Assembly (NCBI GenBank): GCA_963691655.1
Contig: OY829329.1
Span: 67,162,822 to 67,226,821, forward strand
Direction of reading: 5' to 3'
Source of the DNA: Toxonevra muliebris
Taxonomy: Eukaryota; Arthropoda; Insecta; Diptera; Pallopteridae
DNA length: 64,000 nucleotides
How positions within the stretch are numbered: position 1 is the stretch's first letter; every line of letters begins with the position of its first letter. The notes beneath the pieces were generated by a model. The model was not told where the DNA came from, did no database searches, and saw only the letters and a program-made list of their open reading frames with translations. Made by a program: the position numbers and the translations under genes. Positions 55,752 through 64,000 of this stretch are shown one piece after another.

Positions 55752-55857
55752 TGAACAGGCACACACAATTTGGTTTTCAGCGAGCGTTTTATGTTCTTTT
55801 ATATAGTTGCAGAAATTTATATAGTTCCACCAAATTAAATTAAAAAGAAAAAATCAA
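54917..55857. other. non-coding DNA
   Basis: AT-rich with CA repeats at 55341-55362 and 55725-55750 and an A-run at 55467-55484. Nothing recognised. Confidence 0.45.
55725..55750. repeat. (CA)n microsatellite
   Basis: About thirteen CA units. Confidence 0.95.
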
Positions 55858-56270
55858 CAATGTTGAGTATATGAGTGTTCAAATACGAACAGTGTTTTGT
55901 TTTTGTTTTGAGCCTGCATATTAACGAATCAAGAATATTCAGTACATAAATGTGAAAAAACGAATTTTGCTGTTTTTGAATAGGTAAATCAAAGTTCAAA
56001 AATTCAGTTTATGAGTACTTAAATACGAACACTGATATTAGTGAAAGTGTACATGCTCGAAAAGATCAAGAATATTGAGTATATGAGTGTTCAAATACGA
56101 ACGTTGATGTTCTTGAACACGTGCTCACATATGTTGGTGAAAAGTTGAAGGATGTTTAGTATATGAGTGTCCAAATACGAACCTTGACATTCTTGAACAA
56201 GAGCATGCTCAAAAAGAGAATGTTCAGTATATGAGTACATGTTCAAAAACATAAAAACTAAAGTCTCGTG
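55858..56270. repeat. dispersed direct repeats around GAGTATATGAGTGTTCAAAT
   Basis: Five imperfect copies, near 55865, 56000, 56073, 56157 and 56225, of GAGTATATGAGTGTTCAAAT followed by ACGAAC. Most continue with TTGATGTTCTTGAACA and TGCTC. Spacing is about 75-85 bases for the later copies. No coding sense. Confidence 0.8.
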
Positions 56271-56516
56271 ACTACTCATGCTTTGAACATTTTGTAAATA
56301 CACATACACGAGATTAAGTAGGATGTAGCTCTCAGGAAAATGACTTGCTTCCCCCTTCTCCCTCCATAGCTCATCGTCAATACTTGTAGAGTCAATGAGA
56401 GTTATTATAAGCTTAAGAAGTGTTCAGATCCCATTAATATCTTTGCTTATTGCAATTTTTTTTTGTACCAAACCCAAACCTGCCAGATTGAAAAATTTTT
56501 TATGTTTCTGGGATTC

Positions 56517-57460
56517 GCAAGTTTAGCGGCGGTCGCGATTTACAGTGGTTTAAAATGTTAAAATTTTAGTCAAAAATCGCTTGAAATATTATGAAAAATC
56601 ATGTGAAAATAAATATTCATTTAGGATAAATCTTGTCTTTGAGAACTTATAATAAAATTTTACGGGGAATCTTTTCTTAAAACATTTTAATCCATTAACT
56701 CTTACCTATATGGGTATTTTTTGTCATTATTTTGAGAAATTGTAGAAAAGTCCCATTTAAAAAGTCACTCAAGGGTTAAAATCTTCCATAAAAATATTCT
56801 ATGAAAAATTTCACTAGGGGTCACAGAAAACAAAAACCACCTACGGGTTAACAGTAAGGCATAAAACTTAACTTTGTGTTATCTTACCTGTAACCCCTAA
56901 GTGGCTCATGTCTTTAGTGACCCCTAATGAAATTTTCCTTAAAATATTTCTGTGCAATATTTTAACCCTTCAGTACCCTTTAAGAGTATTCTTGGGTCTC
57001 TTTTTTTGAGACATTCCAAAGAAACCCCCTTTTAAAGGGTATTCAAGGGTTAAATGTTTCTATAAAAATATTTTACAGAAAATTTCACTAGAGGTCACTG
57101 AAGATAAAAGCACCTACGGCTTCTAGGTAAGGCGTTTCACAACACAAAAAAAAACAAGGCTCGGTTTTACCTCTTATCTTTAACCCGTAATTGCATCTTG
57201 CTTTGAGTGGACCTTTTCTGTGGAATATTTTTGTAAAACTCTTTAACTCTTGAATACTCTTTTAAAAGTGGCTTTTCTAGGATTTCTCAAGAAATGGAAT
57301 AAAAATACCCATATGGATTAGAGTTAAAGGGTTAAAGTGTTCCAAGAAAAGATTCCCCGTAAAATTTTACCAAGGGCTTTCAGAGGCAAAAGCATACGAT
57401 TTTTGACAATAATTTGAAAATTTCAACGCACTATAAAATCGCGACAGTCGCTAAACTTGC
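56517..57460. repeat. 0.94-kb fold-back element
   Basis: The left end GCAAGTTTAGCGGCGGTCGC and the right end (reverse-complemented GCAAGTTTAGCGACTGTCGC) begin long inverted arms. The match continues through AAAATTTTACGGGGAATCTT and ATATGGGTATTTTT on both sides. Inner copies of CACTAGGGGTCACAGAAAAC / CACTAGAGGTCACTGAAGAT and TTAACCCTT also alternate in orientation. No ORF. Probably a fold-back or MITE-like transposon. The target duplication was not identified. Confidence 0.75.
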
Positions 57461-58908
57461 ACAACCCAGCCAGAAGTTTACACTGCTTCAGTAATACTTT
57501 AATCCACTTACTGCCATGTAGTTAAATAATGACTTGTGTTGCCACTGTTTTATATTTCAAACTTTTAACTCAAGTATTTAAAGTGAAAACTGAAAATTCT
57601 TGAACAATTGTTAGGCTAGTGGAACTATATATTTTCTATGAGTGTAGTTTCTTAAAAAGAGTAAGGGCAAAACAAAAAAAAAAAAACAGTGGCAAGTAAA
57701 TATTATGGCGCCTAATAGCTATCTAGCGCTGACTGCTTATTTTTGACTTTTATTGCTATTGCTGTTGCTTCTTTGGCTGTTGCTGATGCTGCAGCGTTAA
57801 ATTGCTGCTAATTTTACAACCGGAAAAAAAACTTAATAGTCTTAATTTTGAGGGTTAAAAAACGCCACTTAAAAACATCTTCAAATGATATAATTTCAAA
57901 AACAACAAAGTTCACTTTTAAATATTTCCAGTTACAGTTTACTGCCTGCACGTACATTCATAACGATGCCATGCCCCCTGCTCTAAAGTCATTTACTTCT
58001 ATTGTCATGTTTATGCTTTACTTTTTATAGACATTTCCTTATTTGCGTTTGTTGGTGCGCTTTTTGTATAGAGCTAGCAGGTTTTTCAATGAATATGAAG
58101 CTTCACGATCGAATAGGAAAGAGGCTACTAAAGCATGGGAGCGATGGGAAATGCGTTGGTGGGTGTTCAGTTAGTAGCACAAAAATGGAAATAGAGAATT
58201 ATAAGCTTTAAGCTTGGGGATTTATGAACATATTTCGTTTTTTTTTTGTTGCTTATGGTTTTTTTATTTTTCTCATTTCATTTCAGCGTATTTGCTGCTC
58301 ATAATTAAAGCATCGTTTTATATTTATTCCCGCAACGCGGCGCTAAACAAACAAACCAGTTGCTGTACATACATACATATAACATCAACGCAGTAATATG
58401 AAAATCAGTAGTAGTTAGTTAAGGAAAGAGTAGACTACGAAAGCTAGCCAGCCAGCCAGCGAACCAGCCAGAGGAGTAGTTTGTAAGTAAGAAACATTCA
58501 TGTTAATATATATACATTAAGGAATCATAAAAAGTATAAAGAACATCAACAGCAGCGAGCGAGCAAGTGTGTATGAGTACGCATGGTAGTACAACAACAA
58601 AATACACTCATTTATTTACAACAAAATAATAATCCTTTCGACACGCGCTTGCAAAAACATTATAGTAGTTAGTTGTTTACCCTTTTCGGTTGAAGCCTAA
58701 TAATCTATGGAAAATAAATGAACAAGTAAACAGACAAACAACAAGGCAAACATGTCGTATACGCAACTAACCAGCTTTGCAACAAAAAGTAAGGTTTCTC
58801 AGGAGTGCAATATATATCTAACAGACATTCATACTTACATACATACATACACCAGCGTAGCTAGACAGTGTTGGAATATAAAGTGTGTTTTGCTTGTTTC
58901 AGACAATA
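57461..58908. other. non-coding DNA
   Basis: AT-rich with a GCCAGCCAGC run near 58446-58475 and CATACATAC motifs. The frames here are short and show no domain. Confidence 0.45.
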
Positions 58909-59342
58909 AGGAGTGAGATTGAAAAAATCTTAACACACATTTTATCTGATAATTTTTTTTGGGTGTAAAATTTAAAAATTTCTTTGATCTAGTTATCTTT
59001 GAAAAATATAATTCAGTTGTTATTTTTAATGACAAACATGTTGATTTATTGTGAGTTTGATCAAAATGAGTGAAGAAAAAGAAGTACGTCTTAAAATTAT
59101 TAAAAATTTTCAAAAAAATCCAAATTGGTCCTACAAAAAATTGGCCAAAGAATTGAAGGTCTGCCGTCAAACTGTTTCCAATGTTATTAAACAGTTTCAG
59201 GAGAATTTGATCATCGATAGGAAACCTGGCTCGGGAAGAAAACAAGGATTATAAATTAAATAAAAAAAGTTAAAATTCGAAGATCAACTGTTTAAAAATT
59301 ATTGAATTTTATATATGTTAAGATTTTTTCGATCTCACTCCT
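58909..59342 (+). mobile_element. deletion derivative of DD37E family B (MITE-like)
   Basis: 434 bp bounded by AGGAGTGAGATT and its inverse, flanked by TA (58907-58908, 59343-59344). The termini and internal borders match the long copy at 14433-15646, but about 800 bases of the transposase gene are missing. What remains is the 5' non-coding region, the first ~60 codons and the 3' end. Confidence 0.88.
59066..59254 (+). CDS. truncated transposase: HTH DNA-binding domain only
   Basis: 62 codons from ATG 59066 to TAA 59252-59254: MSEEKEVRLKIIKNFQKNPN, WSYKKLAKELKVCRQTVSNV, IKQFQENLIIDRKPGSGRKQ and GL. It contains the amino-terminal helix-turn-helix of the transposase (K-L-A-K-E-L-x-V-x-R-Q-T-V-S-N-V) and the basic GRKQG linker, and stops before the catalytic domain. 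The frame is clean, while the long copy has a stop and start-codon loss in the same region. If expressed, it could bind element ends without cutting. That is inference. Confidence 0.6.
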   Translation: MSEEKEVRLKIIKNFQKNPNWSYKKLAKELKVCRQTVSNVIKQFQENLIIDRKPGSGRKQGL

Positions 59343-59344
59343 TA

Positions 59345-59559
59345 CTATTATCGTATCTCAGTTTTTGCTTACCACTGGCTCTACTTCGGCTCGTACTCTA
59401 CTTTGCTCGAAATCAAATTTGCTAACACATTAGAAATTTCATATGAGAAATTCTGATTTTCACTTTCTTTGGCATGGAATATGACATAGTGAAAACAAGG
59501 CATTACTCTACTCGTACTCTACTTGTTCCTTAATCTACTCGTACTGCACTCTACTCGTA
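59345..59559. other. flank of the 11-bp array
   Basis: Diverged CTCGTACTCTACTT-like words lead into the array, probably its older edge. Confidence 0.5.
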
Positions 59560-60550
59560 TTCTTCTCTTACTCTATTCATAGTCTACTCATACTCTACTC
59601 ATACTCTACTCATACTCTACTCATACTCTACTCATACTCTACTCATACTCTACTCATACTCTACTCATACTCTACTCATACTCTACTCATACTCTACTCA
59701 TACTCTACTCATACTCTACTCATACTCTACTCATACTCTACTCATACTCTACTCATACTCTACTCATACTCTACTCATACTCTACTCATACTCTACTCAT
59801 ACTCTACTCATACTCTACTCATACTCTACTCATACTCTACTCATACTCTACTCATACTCTACTCATACTCTACTCATACTCTACTCATACTCTACTCATA
59901 CTCTACTCATACTCTACTCATACTCTACTCATACTCTACTCATACTCTACTCATACTCTACTCATACTCTACTCATACTCTACTCATACTCTACTCATAC
60001 TCTACTCATACTCTACTCATACTCTACTCATACTCTACTCATACTCTACTCATACTCTACTCATACTCTACTCATACTCTACTCATACTCTACTCATACT
60101 CTACTCATACTCTACTCATACTCTACTCATACTCTACTCATACTCTACTCATACTCTACTCATACTCTACTCATACTCTATTCATACTCTATTCATACTC
60201 AACTCATATTCTACTCATACTCTACTCATACTCTACTCATACTCTAGTCATACTCTACTCATACTCTACTCATACTCTACTCATACTCTACTCATACTCT
60301 ACTCATACTCTACTCATACTCTACTCATACTCTACTCATACTCTACTCATACTCTACTCATACTCTACTCATACCTTACTCATACTCTACTCATACTCTA
60401 CTCATGCTCTACTCATACTCTACTCATACTCTACTCATACTCTACTCATACTCTACTCATACTCTACTCATACTCTACTCATACTCTACTCATACTCTAC
60501 TCATACTCTACTCATACTCTACTCATACTCTACTCATACTCTACTCCTAC
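59560..60550. repeat. 11-bp minisatellite, about 90 units
   Basis: Unit TACTCTACTCA repeated almost without variation over nearly 1 kb. A small cluster of variant units lies at 60180-60250 (TATTCATACTCTATT, AACTCATATT, TAGTCATACT), with single changes at 60373-60407. The right edge decays at 60545-60600 into CTCCTACC, ACTCGTATT and similar. Open frames with an 11-residue period (YSYSTHTLLIL) come from the repeat. Confidence 0.97.
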
Positions 60551-60600
60551 CTAACAGGTACTCTACTCGTATTCTACCCGTTTTCTACTTGTGCTCTAAC

Positions 60601-61439
60601 CGTACAGTAGTTGCAATCTACTTGCCATCTCCTTTACTTTTCTTTGCTCATACTTTCCTTTACATCAATATTGCATGTGCGCCTCTGCTCTCCTCCACGT
60701 TATCTCCGTCCATGCCTCTGCTCTGCTCATGTCTCGTGTCCGCTCTTTTGTTTCGCTTGCTTTTTCTTTTGTATCTCCTTGTCTTTAAGTAAATTGCATT
60801 TTCTTTGGCTTTAAGCTATGATATTTTATATGCCTGTTGTTGTTGCTTTACCCTTCCTATTTACTTCAACCCTGTTGACCCTTGCTTCTGTGGGGGGTGG
60901 TGGTCGTCTTATAATATAGCTCTACTACTACTGTTCCTGCTTGGCCCTTTCATTTTGTGGATTATATTCATTGTTATTATTATTATCATTATTAAAATAT
61001 GTTTAGCATTTATAAATTTATTAAAGTTCTACATTATGTTGGACATAACACTTTATTTCCTATTTACGTAACTATTTACATTTAGATGTTGATATTATAT
61101 TAAATTCAAGCATCTTTCTTACATGTAAATCAAAAAAAGTTTTGGGGCAGTGTATTTTGTTTCTCTGTGTGTTTGAGCTTCTATGCTTGTATTATCATAC
61201 AAAATTACAATTACTGTACTTTAATGTAAAAGTGTCTAATTGAAATATGCTTATTTTATACTAAAATGCAATTGTGTATAAATATTTTATTCTTTGTGAG
61301 TCATTGGAGTTTGTGCAATAGAGCTGCAGGAAAAGGAAATATACTAGATATGTATATGATACATTCTCTCTGTCACTTGTCATTATTTTTTGAAATTATG
61401 CAGCTTTGTGCAAAAAAGTTTTCGCTCTCACTCTCTCTG
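60601..61439. other. non-coding DNA
   Basis: Pyrimidine-rich then AT-rich. An ATT/ATC triplet run lies near 60973-60995. No gene recognised. Confidence 0.45.
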
Positions 61440-62010
61440 GTAAGAAGAAGATATAAGATTCCAACCTCGAACTTCTTTGTTTCAATGATGAACCTTAGAA
61501 GCTCCGGAAGAGGGAGAGTGTGTGTATTATTCATACTCAATATATCACTACCCAACAGCCTTAATCTGATTCTCGCGAACGCCGGCCGCTACAAAGATCA
61601 TCTTCAAGACACGATTTGTAGGTTGGACTGGTGATGACGCCCATGCTAATCATGTGCTGACCACAAGTGTTATTCACGGTGATGATACCCTCCAGTAATC
61701 TCAGGTCCTTTCTTCTCAGTTTCAGAAAAAATTCCGCTGATTTCCTATTAGGTTGTCTAACGAAGCATTTTGCGGTTCTGCAGGAGTCAAGCTCGGCCCA
61801 CCTTTCTTTACGGATACTGTGGACTTAACCAATGTTCGTCTCCACTTTACTACATAGACATACTCGACAATAGATCTCACTAGAGCAACCAGCATGCCAG
61901 AGCTGGATTCCGATCCCAAGCCTTGCCGAAAGCTCGCCTGCACTGCGAGAATTTGCACGAGTGCCTCAAAATGATAACAATAACAAAAAGCACTTGCAAG
62001 ATAGGCGGCC
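61440..62010 (-). pseudogene. LINE RNase H/C-terminal fragment (family 1, second copy)
   Basis: On the minus strand: ALVQILAVQASFRQGLGSES (region between RT and RNase H), then ERWAELDSCRTAKCFVRQPN, RKSAEFFLKLRRKDLRLLEG with IITVNNTCGQH, SCLEDD, and in a further frame LPLPELLRFIIETKKFE. The last blocks match the plus-strand fragment at 21440-22577 closely (same DSCRT, RKSAEF and LPELLRFI text), so both derive from one LINE family. Most of the RNase H domain is deleted here. Confidence 0.7.
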
Positions 62011-64000
62011 ATATGAGAGTCTGAGCTGGCATTTTACATTGGAGCATCCATGAAGTTTAATAATTTCAAATTTAGTACACTAAGCACTTAATGCAGCTAG
62101 ACAACTTTAAATTTAAATTTAATTTATATTCCAAGAAAAAGAAAAGAGTAGAAAAGATCGTGCAGGAAAAGTATGATGCGAGTAAAAAGTTATCAACTAA
62201 AACATAAGTAATAAATTTGATTTATTCATCTTTTGCATATATGTATGCAGCATACAGCTTGTAATGCGTACTTTAAAATTTATAAACTTCTCAAGTGTAA
62301 ATTTATTCCTTCCGTAAACTGAATTTTGTGTGGGTGAGTGTGTTTGGGTGTGCGTGAAAGGACACACAAAATTCAAGTAAACACTCACACTCTTTTACAC
62401 GCTCTCTTCTTCAACACCATCTATAAGCAAAGTAAGGTGAACCACTGGCACACACACACACACACACTCACAGTATGATGGTAGGCAAAACCGCAGTCGT
62501 CGGCTAGCATGACCTTGTATGCAAATAATAACAATAACTAGTTCATATTTGCATGTGTGGGTATCCATGCATATGTATGTATGCTTTGACTCTAACACTT
62601 CACCCATACTCCGGTATCGTTAGGCCGGAAGTTGTGTCCCGTGCCAAAGTGCGACTGACTTGTCAACGTCGACTTCCGTATTCCACAAGTCGCTCGCATT
62701 TCGTTCTATGTTCGTTTGGTGGCTTTTATTTCTTTCTGTTCCTTTACTTTTTATATTCGTTTTCTTTCTATCTATGACTTTTTCCCTCATGCAGTCAAAG
62801 TTTATGAATAATTCATTCAATTTTTTTTTTCTTTTTTTTATTTGTTATTCTTTGTCAAAGCGAAATTCGTCTTAATAATAGAAATTTCGCATTACTAAAA
62901 TAACGATCCCGCACTATTTCGCAATCCCACCTCTCAAGGAAAAAAAATGTTATGCTACCTAACACAATGGAATGTTAGTCCAAGTTAAAGTGCTGGAAAA
63001 GGGAAAAGGGGGACGAGGAGTGAGGAGTGAAAAAATAATAACCTCGTATCCATGTGTAAGTTGGTTTACATGTGTGTAAGTACGTTTATGCATGTATTTT
63101 TAGTAAATATGGCGAAATTTTCTAAAGGATGCTGCTGCGGTTTTTCGTGTTTTTGCTATTGTTATATTATTATTTGTTGTTGTTTTACTTCATATTATTG
63201 TTGCTGGTACTGTTGTTGTTCTTACATATACACACATACATTTACATACATGTATGTTCTGTTCGTTGTATTATTATTGTGGTTTCAGGTGCTCATGCTC
63301 TCTGACGGTAAATTTTGTGTTATTGTTGTTGCTGGTGTTTTTATTTGATTTGAAAAACACCTGCTTAACATGTGTGCTCTCTTTCGCTCACCCTCCCATC
63401 ACTACGCTTCTCATGTATTTAATTCCCACTTCCATTTGGAGAGAAAGTGACAGAGAGAGAGAGAGAGAGAGAGGAAGAGCGTTTGGTAGCAACATGAAGC
63501 TACCTCAGTTAAGTAAAAGCGAAAAGAAACAGCAGCAGAAGCAAGGAAACGAATATCCCTCATAGTCCTTCGTTAACATTTATTATCCGTGTTGACGTTG
63601 TTGTCGTTGTTGCTTGTTCCTTTTTTTTATTATTATTATTGTTGTTGTTGTGGTTATGTAACTTGTTCGTTGTTGTCTTTGTAGTTGTTTGTTGCTTTTT
63701 GCTTCTTACTTGTTTTCGTTGTTGTCGTCGTTTATAATTTTTTTGTTGTTAGAGCATGTCCTTAATGTGTATTTTCCGCCATTTTAATTTTTAAAACAAT
63801 TTCCAAATCATAAATTTATTTTTTCTTTTTTATGGGTTTATCTGCAACTAGCATAGTATGCTTTATATTATTTTTCTACGGCTTGTCACTGTGTAGAGAG
63901 TTCGTGACATTCACGTTAAAATCAATTTACAACAAACCGCACATACACACACACACACACACACAAAACACTAAACACACATTCTGACACATACTCATGT
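62011..64000. other. non-coding DNA with microsatellites
   Basis: CA repeats near 62449-62467 and 63945-63965, (GA)n at 63451-63473, GTT/ATT triplet runs (63130-63210, 63590-63740) and poly-T. The region 62600-62720 is less AT-rich and has weakly open frames on both strands, but I found no splice sites or domain to support an exon. Confidence 0.45.
63451..63473. repeat. (GA)n microsatellite
   Basis: About eleven uninterrupted GA units. Confidence 0.95.

Noticed and set aside
59560..60550. CRISPR-like regular array
   Set aside because: There are no unique spacers; it is a continuous 11-bp tandem repeat in a eukaryotic genome.
62553..62777. possible exon in the GC-richer stretch near 62600-62720
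   Set aside because: Both strands show weakly open frames but there are no matching splice signals or Ig-type residues, so I do not call it part of the adhesion gene.

Overview
The window looks like nuclear DNA of a higher fly (Diptera, Brachycera). It is AT-rich, full of CA/GT, CATATGTATG-type and CAA/GTT microsatellites, and crowded with transposons typical of flies. The only host coding sequence I can support is two minus-strand exons (24064-23804, then 16646-16450). They encode consecutive parts of an immunoglobulin-superfamily cell-adhesion protein, most like Echinoid / Friend of Echinoid. Both exons have good splice signals and their phases match across a 7.16-kb intron. Most of the window is probably introns of this gene plus inserted mobile DNA. 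A tephritid is my best guess, but that is inference.

Layout. 1-5.8 kb: low-complexity DNA with a 17-bp minisatellite (1506-2514). 5.8-16 kb: a Tc1/mariner relic of DD37E type (5792-7065), a 2.3-kb non-autonomous hAT-like element with an exact 8-bp target duplication and a fold-back unit inside it (7247-9525), a LINE scrap, a piggyBac relic (12477-13939), a second DD37E relic (14433-15646) and a SINE-like unit. 16.4-24.1 kb: the two Ig exons and their intron. The intron holds a TA-flanked MITE split by an intact maT (DD37D) transposon, a TTTTGTCC-rich repeat field and a LINE RNase H fragment.

24-33 kb: a mauritiana-type mariner, an LTR-like stretch, and an old LINE on the minus strand interrupted by a much younger LINE on the plus strand whose 935-aa endonuclease/reverse-transcriptase ORF is intact. 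33-45 kb: microsatellites, a second damaged maT next to an R1-like LINE, a TTAA-flanked piggyBac-like MITE, a second mariner and an old Tc1 relic. 45.8-48.5 kb: a nest in which a TIR element with AGCGCT repeats surrounds LTR-like DNA, itself split by an I-type LINE with a TAA tail. 49-55 kb: an R1-like LINE, a third (5'-truncated) mariner, a hAT-like element containing a LINE 3' end, and a second copy of that LINE end. 55-64 kb: dispersed direct repeats, a 0.94-kb fold-back, a 434-bp deletion derivative of the second DD37E family that keeps a DNA-binding ORF, about 1 kb of an 11-bp minisatellite, another LINE fragment and simple repeats.

Functionally, the host gene contributes adhesion-protein exons and everything else is a transposon record. 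Only two elements keep intact enzymes: the maT transposase (17838-18848) and the LINE ORF2 (29381-32188). No prokaryotic gene system, CRISPR array, tRNA or rRNA gene was recognised. Boundaries rest on inspection by eye, and family names on motif recognition without database searches.
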